Shown here piece by piece: positions 24,908 to 36,130 of a DNA stretch of 53,174 nucleotides. A program made the position numbers and the translations under genes. Under the pieces are notes generated by a model. It ran no database searches and was not told the DNA's origin. It saw nothing but the letters and a program-made list of their open reading frames with translations. The DNA is from Saccoglossus kowalevskii (taxonomy: Eukaryota > Hemichordata > Enteropneusta > Harrimaniidae). The stretch's first letter is position 1, and each line of letters begins with the position of its first letter. Location of the stretch: the NCBI RefSeq assembly GCF_000003605.2, contig NW_003155238.1, positions 693,688-746,861 of the forward strand. Reading direction: 5' to 3'.

Positions 24908-26227
24908 GTAACTGGTAAGATGTGATGTGAACCCGGTAACTTGTGAGATGTGGCGTGGACCCGGAATAATACAGGCCCTGTAACTTGAGAGATGTAATGT
25001 GGGCCCGGTAACTGGTAAGATGTAATGTGGGACGGTAATTGGTGAGATGTAATGTGGACCCAGTAACTGGTGAGATGTAATGTGGACTAGGTAACTGGTA
25101 GGATGTAATGTGGGACGGTAATTGGTGAGATGTAATGTGGACCCAGTAACTGGTGAGATGTAATGTGGGCCCAGTAACTGGTGAGATGTAATGTGGGCCC
25201 AGTAACTGATGTGATGTAATGTGGGCCCAGTAACTGGTGTGATGTAATGTGGGCACAGTAACTGGTGAGATGCAATGTGGGCCCGGCAACTGGTGAGATG
25301 TAATGTGGGCCCAGTAACTGGTGAGAAGTAATGTGGGCCCAGTAACTGATGAGATGTAATGTGGACCCGGTAACTGGTGAGATGTAATGTGGGCCAGTAA
25401 CTGGTGAGATGTAATGTGGACCAATAACTGGTGAGATGTAATGTGGGCCCAGTAACTGGTGAGATGTAATGTGGACCCAGTAACTGGTGAGATGTAATGC
25501 GGGCCAGTAACTGGTGAGATGTAATGTGGACCCAGTAACTGGTGAGATGTGATGTGGGCCCAGTAACTGGTGAGATGTAATGTGGACCCAGTAACTGGTG
25601 AGATGTGATGTGGACCCAGTAACTGGTGTGATGTAATGTGGACCCAGTAACTGGTGAGATGTGATGTGGACCCAGTAACTGGAGAGATGTGATGTGGATC
25701 CGGTAACTGGTGAGATGTAATGTGGATCCGGTAACTGATAAGATGTAATGTGGATCCAGTAACTGGTGAGATGTGATGTGGACCCAGTAACTGGTGAGAT
25801 GTAATGTGGGCCCAGTAACTGGTGAGATGTAATGTGGACCCAGTAACTGGTGGGATGTAAAGTGGGCCAGTAACTGGTGAGATGTAATGTGGGCCCAGTA
25901 ACTGGTGAGATTTAATTGATCCCAGTAACTGGTGAGATGTAATGTTTGCCAGTAACTGGTGAGATGTGATGTGGACCCAGTAACTGGTGAGATGTAATGT
26001 GGACCCAGTAACTGGTGAGATGTAATGTGAGCCCGGTATCTGGTGAGATGTGATGTGGGCTAGTAACTGATGTGATGTAATGTGAGCCCGGTAACTGGTG
26101 AGATTTGATGTGGGCCAGTAACTGGTGAGATGTGATGTGGACCCAGTAACTGGTGAGATGTAATGTGGGCCAGTAACTGATGTGATGTAATGTGAGTCCG
26201 GTAACTGGTGAGATGTAATGAGGGCCA
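24908..26227. repeat. Minisatellite, 28-bp unit, about 47 copies
   Basis: Tandem copies of GTAACTGGTGAGATGTAATG followed by TGG(A/G)CCC(A/G). By eye there are 47 units; most are 28 bp and some have lost one base (27 bp). Only the third unit is interrupted, by an extra stretch near 24963-24977. Because three units make 84 bp, the - strand stays open in a cycling frame for 494 codons (24792-26276), giving a fake protein of SHQL/HYISPVTG motifs. Confidence 0.97.
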
Positions 26228-26299
26228 GATAATTATCACGTGGAAAGTAATTGACGCAATAAGAGTTGTTCTTCACGCCATTACTGAAGTTACAACTAG

Positions 26300-27170
26300 G
26301 TGCAGTCCCGTGGGAGGCACTAGCCTTTCAGTTTCGTAGAGGTGTGCGGCCTGGAAGTAAAACCCCAGACCCAATCATGAACCATTTTCACCTCAAAAAC
26401 CATACCCCTTTATAGACCAAATAGTGATTTTGTATATCCCACCAGAGACCAAATTGTCACTAAATTTATTCAGTTATAGGTGAATCTACTCATCCACCCG
26501 GACTCATCAATCTGAATGAGTGATCAATTCAAGGGAAATGAGAACAAAACTAGAGTACTTAATTTTCAACACTTTTTTTGGTTCACTTGATTCACAAAAA
26601 GTTGTTGTTTTACAAAGAGATCAAAGACTGAAATTGCAAGAGGACAAGGAAATGATCAGTAAACTCAAGAGGTAAGCCACTATTGTGGACATTGATTGTA
26701 TTTTGGATATTTTGCTATTAATACTGATTATTTCTTGAGCCCCTGTTCTCAAACCAGACCCCATCTATACCCCATTCTAGACCAGCAAACCTATACCCCA
26801 TCTATACCCCATTCTAGACCAGCAAACCTATACCCCATCTATACCCCATTCTAGACCAGCAAACCTATACCCCATCTATACCCCATTCTAGACCAGCAAA
26901 CCTATACCCCATCTATACCCCATTCTAGACCAGCAAACCTATACCCCATCTATACCCCATTCTAGACCAGCAAACCTATACCCCATCTATACCCCATTCT
27001 AGACCAGCAAACCTATACCCCATCTATACCCCATTCTAGACCAGCAAACCTATACCCCATCTATACCCCATTTTAGACCAAACAGCTAAAAATTACGACT
27101 CCCAAAGGGCGGTACGTCTCCATAATGTGATTTGCATTAAGTGACCCCCCCCCCCCGGGGGGGTGCAGTA
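26300..27170. mobile_element. Probable dispersed non-autonomous repeat with internal tandem array
   Basis: Runs from about GGTGCAGTCCCGTGGGAGGC to the C12G7 run at 27145-27163 followed by GTGCAGTACGG. It carries scattered modules such as AAAAACCATACCCCTTTATA, GACCAAATAGTG and GAGACCAAATTG, and near the right end CTCCCAAAGGGCGGTACGTC. The overall order (GTGTGCGGCC near one end, repeated GACC/ATACCC modules, AAAGGGCGG and a long C run at the other) recalls a repeat I remember from several marine invertebrate genomes. The boundaries are approximate and no target duplication was established. Confidence 0.45.
26757..27079. repeat. Minisatellite, 37-bp unit, about 8.7 near-identical copies
   Basis: The unit contains ATTCTAGACCAGCAAACC then TATACCCCATCTATACCCC. 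ATTCTAG starts recur at exact 37-bp spacing from 26774 to 27033; the last copy at 27070 reads ATTTTAG. The near absence of other differences points to recent expansion or homogenisation. It sits inside the dispersed repeat at about 26300-27170, whose looser GACC/ATACCC modules look like its source. Confidence 0.95.
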
Positions 27171-28725
27171 CGGTAAGAGCGATCATTCCGAGCTTCGACA
27201 AGACAGTAAAACTGATGCATATCATTTCAGAAAACTGAGCTCAGGAAAGCTGGAATGGGACCACGTGTAAAAAAATGATGTCACCGGGTTTGTGATCACA
27301 ATAAGCACAACAGAAATACCCCCCCCCCAAAAAAAAACATAAATAATATATACTAACATTTCCTTTCTGTGACACTCGTTGCATCCTCGTTCGCGTGCAA
27401 GCGTGTGCTCTTTACACACTGACGCAGATACCTGAGAACGTTTGTGTCGTCCATAATTACTACAGAGTAACCAAATCAATACAATGCAATCGCGCGTTAC
27501 TGGACTCTTAACTTTCTTGGGTTCTCAACCACTTAAAGAGTCAGATATGTGTCATATAACAACAGATGAAAGTAACGTTAAAGTATAATCAAATGAACGT
27601 CTTGAGTGGAAGACGTCTGCTCCGTAATCTAGCCAGGTCTTATCGGCTGATCTCCTATGTGTGTTTCGCTCATATAACACAATGTAATTTACTCTCAATT
27701 GTCTTAGAGAACTGAAATTAGATTTCCTCTTTTGCTTCTCGTTGCCGGGCAACCAACAGAATGATGGAGATTGAAGGATTTCAGTCGAAATCAATCATCG
27801 TTTTTTCCTTTGCGAAATGTAATGACCACGAAATTGTCGGATTCAATTATAGAGTCAAAGGTCGCGGCCTGGTATAGCACTCCAATGTAAGTCGTGTTTA
27901 TATCAATCTTTTCTTGTATTCAAGTGGTTTAAAATATTCCCTCAAACGCAACATGGCAGATGTGTGTCATAGAGAGAGAAATGATGTCATATACATTAGT
28001 ATAATCGTGACGTGTCGTCAAGGTCAAATCATGATGCTCGATGGCGTTGAGGCCGTCACTTCAGAGAGTTGGCTTTACATTTCACTGGGTTGGGCACGAA
28101 AAAAAAAAACGTTTTGCATAACAACATTTCCAACGAAAGAACACCTCATTAATGCGTGGAACTCAATATATATCAGTATTCTCAATAAATAAATAAATGA
28201 AATAAAGAGAGACTATGCGATGTATTCCATTATAGCACAGAGGTATATGTTTTATTTTCTTTCCGCTTCAGTTGGAACTCCCAAGGCTAGGTTCAAGATA
28301 AGATGTTTCCCAGGTTGATTGGCTGTAAATTGTGCATGTAGGTCACGAATCCATTGAATATCCAGAGATTAGACGAATTCCAGTGTTGATAATAAATCTA
28401 CTTTTGACAAGGTTGTCGATTTCGCATCATAATTGTATACATTTAACGGATTATCTTTGTTACGAACATCATTAAAAGAAATTCTCATTCTTTGTGTGAA
28501 GTTGACGAGTAACATGAAATTATTGGCAATTAATGTCGTGACTTTGACGGTTTTCTGTCATTACATCTGACACACTCATATTAATAATTGTGCGATCGCA
28601 TCATTTTGAGTGGTTTGTCACGATCCGAGGATGTCGTCGTCTCATTGACGAATATCTCGAAAACGTGAGAACTGAAAAGAAGAGCTAGTAATATCTATAG
28701 CTTGAAGGGCTTCCATCAAAACGCT
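27171..28725. other. Non-coding stretch before the assembly gap
   Basis: No gene recognised; CACGTG at 27262-27267. Confidence 0.6.
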
Positions 28726-29339
28726 NNNNNNNNNNNNNNNNNNNNNNNNNNNNNNNNNNNNNNNNNNNNNNNNNNNNNNNNNNNNNNNNNNNNNNNNNNN
28801 NNNNNNNNNNNNNNNNNNNNNNNNNNNNNNNNNNNNNNNNNNNNNNNNNNNNNNNNNNNNNNNNNNNNNNNNNNNNNNNNNNNNNNNNNNNNNNNNNNNN
28901 NNNNNNNNNNNNNNNNNNNNNNNNNNNNNNNNNNNNNNNNNNNNNNNNNNNNNNNNNNNNNNNNNNNNNNNNNNNNNNNNNNNNNNNNNNNNNNNNNNNN
29001 NNNNNNNNNNNNNNNNNNNNNNNNNNNNNNNNNNNNNNNNNNNNNNNNNNNNNNNNNNNNNNNNNNNNNNNNNNNNNNNNNNNNNNNNNNNNNNNNNNNN
29101 NNNNNNNNNNNNNNNNNNNNNNNNNNNNNNNNNNNNNNNNNNNNNNNNNNNNNNNNNNNNNNNNNNNNNNNNNNNNNNNNNNNNNNNNNNNNNNNNNNNN
29201 NNNNNNNNNNNNNNNNNNNNNNNNNNNNNNNNNNNNNNNNNNNNNNNNNNNNNNNNNNNNNNNNNNNNNNNNNNNNNNNNNNNNNNNNNNNNNNNNNNNN
29301 NNNNNNNNNNNNNNNNNNNNNNNNNNNNNNNNNNNNNNN
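28726..29339. other. Assembly gap (614 N)
   Basis: A run of N. The long frames reported across it on both strands are artefacts of untranslated N codons. It lies in the middle of the minisatellite cluster, so an unassembled tandem repeat is a reasonable guess for its content. Confidence 0.99.
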
Positions 29340-30069
29340 ATTTTATCATTTCTCTCCTGCCGCCAAAAGGGTAATAAATTTGTTTAAAATTAAACGCCAT
29401 AAAAAACTCAAGTTCATGGCTATGTTACTGTCAGTAGGTAAGGTTGTGACATGTTGTTAATGGATTTCCTAATGTGATGAGGTCGTAAAACAAGTGCATT
29501 TCAGTGTTTAATTTTTTCGTTTATTTGTTAACGGCGCAAGTAGATATATCGCTGACTAAATCCATATCTAAAAGCGTTGCGGGTTCAATTGTTTCACACG
29601 CATACCTTCTTTTTATTGAAATGTATTTCTTTTCATCGCATCTAATTACCCGTCAAAGAAACGCGGAGTACCGAGCACTATTGTTTTCTATATACAACCT
29701 TGAACCAACTGAAAGTGCCAGTGTTCAAGTTCATCTACAGCTGCTATGTCTACTTAATTTAATCTAATGTTTCACTGTAATAATTATGGGAACGTTGCCT
29801 TATTTATCGGTGCCATTACACCGTGACTGCGTTCTTCATAGACAGAAGAAGTATAATGCATGATACTAGTACATTAATTAGTTTTAAAAGCATGCACAAG
29901 TCACCAATCAAATGACACCAGTAGGATAGTATGCAAATGAAGCACATTATTATGCACATATTTGTACCAATGAAGTTTCTTTTGAATCGGAACTGCAAGT
30001 ATCAAATATCAATCATTAACACCGATCACTATTAATAGACAACCAATTAAGCTAATTGATATGCATCGA

Positions 30070-30118
30070 TCATAATAGATATTATATCATATCATATCGT
30101 ATCATGATATGATACTGT
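30070..30118. repeat. TATCA-rich pentamer repeat with internal palindrome
   Basis: ATATCATATCATATCGTATC followed by ATGATATGATAC, so the pentameric repeat folds back on itself. Confidence 0.6.
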
Positions 30119-30856
30119 CTTATTATAACACTGTCATGTCATGTTATATTTTATCTTATCCTATCGTATTATTACTTCATCAACATTGCACAGGAAATGG
30201 TTTCCACGAGGAAGGCATGCCAGAACACATAACATCGGTAAGCTTGATGCCTATCTGGTAGCCCCATATCTAAAACAGACAATCAATTCAAAACTTCGCA
30301 ATTACAACGTATGGGTCAGGGGTTAAGTGAATGCTTAAAATGTTATAATAATGGTTTGATTACAGGTGATGAAATAAGATGACCATTAGTCAACAATGAA
30401 TTACTTTGCTCGTTAGAACCATAGTTTGGTCATCTTGTCGAAACCATCAGGAAATAAATCGATGCATTCCGAGGCGTTCTTCGAGATAATATCGTAGAAT
30501 GAGCAAAACTGATGGAATAATGCGACATCATATACCTGGTGGGTAGCAACGTCTAACCGTTAGATAAGGGAGCAAACAAAGACAACACCGTGACGTATTG
30601 TGTTTCCGAAAGAGCGAGCTGCAAAACACCGCGATAGTATATGAATATCGTTTTGTCAATTTCTTTTCAGAAACTAGTTTTTTTGAATAAACTTGCATTT
30701 CGATGAAGCTAGTCATCCGCCCCTATGTAAAGACAATGTGATGGTTTCTGGCTGTTAGTTTGTATTGCATCATCAACTAGAAAGTAAAGTAGTGTGATGT
30801 ACAACATGAACTCCACTGGGAATCCTACGTAACTACGCAAACGTCGTTAATTGCTC

Positions 30857-30870
30857 GGGGGGGGGGGGGG
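30857..30870. repeat. G14 homopolymer
   Basis: Fourteen consecutive G. Other G or C runs occur at 22037-22047 (C11), 27145-27163 (C12G7) and 38527-38543. Lengths of such runs are prone to sequencing error. Confidence 0.9.
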
Positions 30871-31523
30871 TCATTAAGAGATCTGTCCAACAACCTGATC
30901 TTAAAGAAAGAGTTTTAACGATTTCCAAGATTGAACTAATCTTTTTGATCTAAAAAGCTTGAAATTAAAAAGTCTTTACCAGACTGACAATGACAGATAA
31001 ACATTAGATTGGCCAAATTCTGGATACTTTTAAAGCGATCATTTCAATTTGTGTATTATTATCGCAATTTTGATATATATATATGCTTGATATGAGCAAT
31101 GGGAATCGTCTCAGGGGATACCAGCACATTATTCTCGTCATAGCCATAGGTCATATTTGTCTCTGTGGGGAAAATGAAAACGCTGTCGTTAGAACAGAGT
31201 TGGGTAGACACAACGCACAACTTATACGGGACACATACATCATAACGCGAGGGGAACATGGGGTTATGTGATGTAATACGACAAAAGCTCGATAGTGACC
31301 GAAGTTTTATATAAATTGAAAATAACCATCAATACTTCTTTTCACAGATATTGTTGGTCGATGTCGTGAAGTTTTATCTTTATTTCACTGTAACTATTTC
31401 ATCATATACAGTATTTGGTAACTAGTGAAGAACGCCACACTAATCCACTACACGAGGAGGGTGCCCGGGAGAAGGGTGGTGCTGGGGTCCATTACCATAA
31501 AGATTATTTGTTTCATTTCACGG

Positions 31524-32018
31524 TATACTCACGGTATACTCACGGTATTCTCACGGTATATTCACGGTATACTCACGGTATATTCACGGTATATTCACGG
31601 TATACTCACGGTATATTCACGGTATACTCACGGTATATTCACGGTATATTCACGGTATACTCACGGTATATTCACGGTATACTCACGGTATATTCACTGT
31701 ATACTCACGGTATACTCACGGTATATTCACGGTATACTCACGGTATATTCACGGTATACTCACGGTATACTCACGGTATACTCACGGTATATTCACGGTA
31801 TATTCACGGTATATTCACGGTATATTCACGGTTTATTCACGGTATACTCACGGTATATTCACGGTATACTCACGGTATATTCACGGTATATTCACGGTAT
31901 ACTCACGGTATACTCACGGTATACTCACGGTATATTCACGGTATACTCACGGTATATTCACGGTATATTCACGGTATTCTCACGGTATACTCACGGTATA
32001 CTCACGGTATATTCACGG
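31524..32018. repeat. Minisatellite, 11-bp unit, exactly 45 copies
   Basis: Perfect 11-bp register over 495 bp. Units are almost all TATACTCACGG (C type) or TATATTCACGG (T type). Exceptions are TATTCTCACGG at units 3 and 42, TATATTCACTG at unit 16 and TTTATTCACGG at unit 29. No insertion or deletion breaks the register. The repeat has no stop in the frames read, so two overlapping + strand frames (31415-32062 and 31425-32201) stay open with a YTHGILTVYSR-like periodic product. They are not genes. Confidence 0.97.
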
Positions 32019-34090
32019 GCGTTATTTTGTTTTACTCTTCACATCATGGTGCAACCGATTAAACTAATTCCAGCAAAACAAAGATGTATACTAATATGTA
32101 TGAGTACACAAATTCATATTCTTACCGCATGTTATCCCCCCCCCCACGCCACCCCCCTCCCGCACTCGAAAGCCACAAAGCAAATGCATAATATAGCGTA
32201 GCCTTGCGTTGTGTGAGATTTACTGCAGTAATTATCGTGGGCCACAAAACTACTAGTATATCCATTCAATCAACCCCTGATTATTGTCTTCGCATAATAA
32301 GTACATTTAACGTGATTGGATGGCACTTTATTTCAACACTATTCGGGTAACTGAATATTTATTTTGCGATTCTCCCATATACCCGTATAAGAGTATTCAT
32401 GGTACTTTCAGAGGAACATAAAGTTATACGTGAGTATCACACTCGTATATTTGTTAAACACCAATATTATTTTGAATCCCAAATCGTATATTTATTAGGC
32501 CGCGTGGTATTACCACAAAGATTCTGAACTTTGAAACGTTAGAAATTGACACCTTTTAATGATACATTGTAGGGATTACTTTAATAATGAATAAGACCGT
32601 ACAGTAAGCTGGGTGTCCGTATAATATGTAGAATTTATCGAGGAATGCCTGGAAATGTCGATCACCACTCCAGGCATTTTCAACGCTGCATTAATGCGGT
32701 CGTTACTGAGGGGTAACCCACATGAATTTGATATCTTTATAGAGAGACCTTAATATTGCGGTAAAAGATGCATTCAACGACCGATATTACGCTCTGAGCT
32801 ATTATATTAACGCGTAATGTGTCTTAATTGTTTTTTGTTTTCAGATATTATTCAAAATGTAATTGACGCCCCGTGAATAGGATGACACCGTGCCCCGTCG
32901 TCTACCGTCCTCGGGTGACCGGCTCGTAATACACTCTAACGCTCGCCCCTTAGGACCTACTTTGTACGAAATCAAAATCACATATTAACAGATCGTCGGT
33001 GCTGCCAGTGTCTCGCAATTGTTCATTATGCTATGATGTTATTTTAAATAGGCTGTAACATTACAAACATTGTTATTCCCCTCTAGGTCTTGGCGTAGAC
33101 ATTATTTTATCTGGCGTCGTCATACAAAATAGCTCCTATTAAAAAAGTTGACATTTTGGGGCGAGTCCTATTACGGTAGATTCTAAAATTTCTTTTTGCG
33201 ATTGTGACAGCAAATGTCATACTAAGTAAACGCCGTACTTTCAAAGCCTTCCAGTTTTACATCCTCACAGCGACAAAACCAAATGATAAGATTCACGATA
33301 GGAATGTATATTTACCACCTCGAGATTCACTTTTTAACATTAAGTTAAGAAATAATTAATTGAAATTAAATTGTTTTCAAACCTGATTATTTGTTGTTAA
33401 TTTGTTTCCCTTTGGTGTGCCATCGACACTGTTAACAAGTGGGCGGTCGACGCATGCGTAGATCCGGATGTATGAACTAAGTTTAGTGATTCCGTATTTA
33501 ATGATACCTAACTAACATGTCGAATAATAGCTCTAGATATTTCATAAGCCAGTGAAACGAACAAGTAGCTGGTGAAAGTTTGGAGAAAACCGCCATCTGA
33601 CAGCACCTTACATTCAGCCCAGAAATTTTAATCAACGAGAAACTGACACCTCTTGGTGTAAATAGAGCTTTCTCGAGACCTAAAAGAATCGGATACCGCT
33701 TTGGTGTTCTTCTACGTCATATAGGATATACCCGTAATCACCGACTGAAACGGTAAAACGTAAACAGACCCAACCTTTTTACTTTGATTTTGTTCCAACA
33801 ATACTGTAATCAAAATGTCGGGATATCTTTGGGAGATTTAACGATTATTTTATGATTATTTCTCTGTTGCATCGGAAGAATGAAGGGGACCTTTAAGAGG
33901 ATTGGCCTTTGAAATGTATCTTTTTGTATCATGTGCACCTATAATAAGATAATACGTCACGTGGTACGTTTATTACCACATCATGTGATGCCAACAATAG
34001 TTTAGATTCGTACGTATGCGTGCGTATGTTACGTAGAAGTATAATTAGAGATGATCTGGTCTGTAACCTGCGAGAAACAATCGCGGTCAT
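32019..34090. other. Non-coding stretch between the 11-bp and 45-bp arrays
   Basis: No gene recognised. A C-rich patch lies at about 32136-32162 and a CACGTG at 33958-33963. Confidence 0.6.
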
Positions 34091-34600
34091 AGGTGTGGTT
34101 ATGAGGGACAATTGTAGTCACAGCATGCACATTGACCTCCGTGATGTGGTTCAACGTTGTGAGGGACAATTGGGGTCACACCACTGACCCCCGATGTTGT
34201 GGTTGTGAGGAAGGAATATGGCCACACCACTGACCCCGATGATGGGATTGTGAGGACAATTGTGGTCACACCACTGACCCCGATGGTCTGGTTGTGAGAG
34301 ACAATTGTGGTCACACCACTGACCCCGATGGTGTTGTTGTGAGGGACAGTTGTGGTGACACCACTGACCCCGATGGTGGAGTTGTGAGGGACAATTGTGG
34401 TGACACCACTGACACTGATGGTGGGGTTGCGGGGGACAATTGTGGTGACACCACTGACCCCGATGGTGGGGTTGTGCGGGACAATTGTGGTGACACCACT
34501 GACGCTGATGGCGGGGTTGTGAGGGACAATTGTCGTCACACCACTGACCCCGATGGGAGGGGTGGAGGTGTGAGGGGCAATCGTGGTAACACTACTGACC
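34091..34600. repeat. Minisatellite, 45-bp unit, about 11 copies
   Basis: Unit of the form ACCACTGACCCCGATGGTGG then GGTTGTGAGGGACAATTGTGGTCAC. The first copies (34091-34215) are degenerate and the middle copies more regular. As 45 is a multiple of three, reading frames persist: DNCGDTTDPDGGVVR on the + strand and VSGVTTIVPHNPTIG on the - strand. Both strands being open at once, with no start context or flanking similarity, argues for a non-coding array. Confidence 0.93.
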
Positions 34601-35078
34601 GGTGTGGTATTTCTGGATTTACCGAGATCCATTTCTCCCTCGTTGATGTTGTCAAGACGCTGTCACCGAAACGATTTTAATTGGCGAAAGCTGTGGCAGC
34701 ACGCCATGTTAAAACTATCACAGTGACATCGTATTTCACAGCAGTGACCACTTCCGTGATAAGTTGCCTTTTAATTACCATTGATTATGGTGGTCATATT
34801 TCCATGGTAACGTTGTGGTACTGATCATGGCAGTCATACCTTCTGTAGGTACCACGTCGACGGTAAACAGATGGGAAACATTTTGTAAAGAATCCCAAAT
34901 GGAACTTAGTGTGCCCTGTTCCATTGGATAGTTTTTATTGTATTGTATTATTTAATTATAGCGTCAATACTACACACTACATCCTATTACATTATTCCCA
35001 CATCCCCGTTAGATATTTAATGTTATGGTAAATCGAAACAATCAGATTCAAAAACGTCACAATAAGTGCAAGGATTTA
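34601..35078. other. Spacer between the 45-bp and 47-bp arrays
   Basis: Unique-looking AT-rich DNA; nothing recognised. Confidence 0.6.
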
Positions 35079-36130
35079 TGAAACCATACAAACCTAAACA
35101 TTGCCATTCACAGTTTGGCGTGTTTCAAAACAATACAAATCTAAATATTGCCATTCTCAGTTTGACGTGTTTCAAAACAATACAAATCTAAATATTGTCC
35201 GCCTCGGTTTGACGTGTATCAAAACAATACAAATCTAAATATTGTCCGCCTCTATTTGACGTGTATCAAAACAATACAAATCTAAATATTGTCCGCTTCG
35301 GTTTGACGTGTATCAAAACAATACAAATCAAAATATTGTCCGCCTCGGTTTGACGTGTATCAAAACAATACAAATCTAAATATTGTCCGCCTCGGTTTGA
35401 CGTGTATCAAAACAATACAAATCTAAATATTACACACCTCGATCTAGTGTGTATTAAGACAATCCAAATCTAAATATTGCCCGCCTCGGTTTGACGTGTA
35501 TCAAAACAATACAAATCTAAATATTGTCCGCCTCGGTTTGACGTGTATCAAAACAATCCAAATCTAAATATTGTTCGCCTCGGTTTGACGTGTATCAAAA
35601 CAATACAAATCTAAATATTGTCCGCCTCAGTTTGACGTGTATCAAAACAATCCAAATCTAAATATTGTTCGCCTCGGTTTGACGTGTATCAAAACAATAC
35701 AAATCTAAATATTGCCCGCCTCGGTTTGACGTGTATCAAAACATTGCAAATCTAAATATTGTCCGCCTCGGTTTGACGTGTATCAAAACAATACAAATCT
35801 AAATATTGCCCGCCTCGGTTTGACGTGTATCAAAACAATACAAATCTAAATATTGTCCGCCTCGGTTTGACGTGTATCAAAACAATGCAAATCTAAATAT
35901 TGTCCGCCTCGGTTTGACGTGTATCAAAACAATACAAATCTAAATATTGCCCGCCTCGGTTTGACGTGTATCAAAACAATACAAATCTAAATATTGTCGC
36001 CTCGGTTTGACGTGTATCAAAACAATACAAATCTAAATACTCGTATTGTTCACCTAGGTTTGGACTGCATCAAAACAAAACAATACAAATCTAAATATTG
36101 TACTTCTCGGTTTTCCCTGCATCAAAAAAG
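35079..36130. repeat. Minisatellite/short satellite, 47-bp unit, about 22 copies
   Basis: Unit of the form TTTGACGTGTATCAAAACAA then TACAAATCTAAATATTGTCCGCCTCGG. The central copies are nearly identical. The first two and last two are diverged (GCCATTCACAGTTTGGCG; TTTGGACTGCATC), the usual pattern of homogenised centre and decayed edges. One internal copy near 35428-35460 (TTACACACCTCGATCTAGTG) is also diverged. Confidence 0.96.

Larger units (their letters stand above)
29340..31523. other. Non-coding stretch between gap and 11-bp array
   Basis: No gene recognised. Contains the TATCA repeat and the G14 run. Confidence 0.6.

Noticed and set aside
24792-26276. 494-codon open frame on the - strand
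   Set aside because: Produced almost wholly by the 28-bp minisatellite, which lacks stops in these frames; no domain, no unique coding flank.
28642-29460. 252-codon frames on both strands
   Set aside because: They run through N bases of the assembly gap.
31415-32201. Two overlapping + strand frames of 215 and 258 codons
   Set aside because: Both are translations of the same 11-bp tandem array in different frames.
34099-34680. Frames of 177 (-), 128 (+) and 72 (-) codons
   Set aside because: Translations of the 45-bp array on both strands; simultaneous openness argues against coding.
35079-36130. 47-bp array as a spacer-repeat (CRISPR-like) structure
   Set aside because: The whole 47-bp unit is conserved with no variable spacer, in an animal genome.
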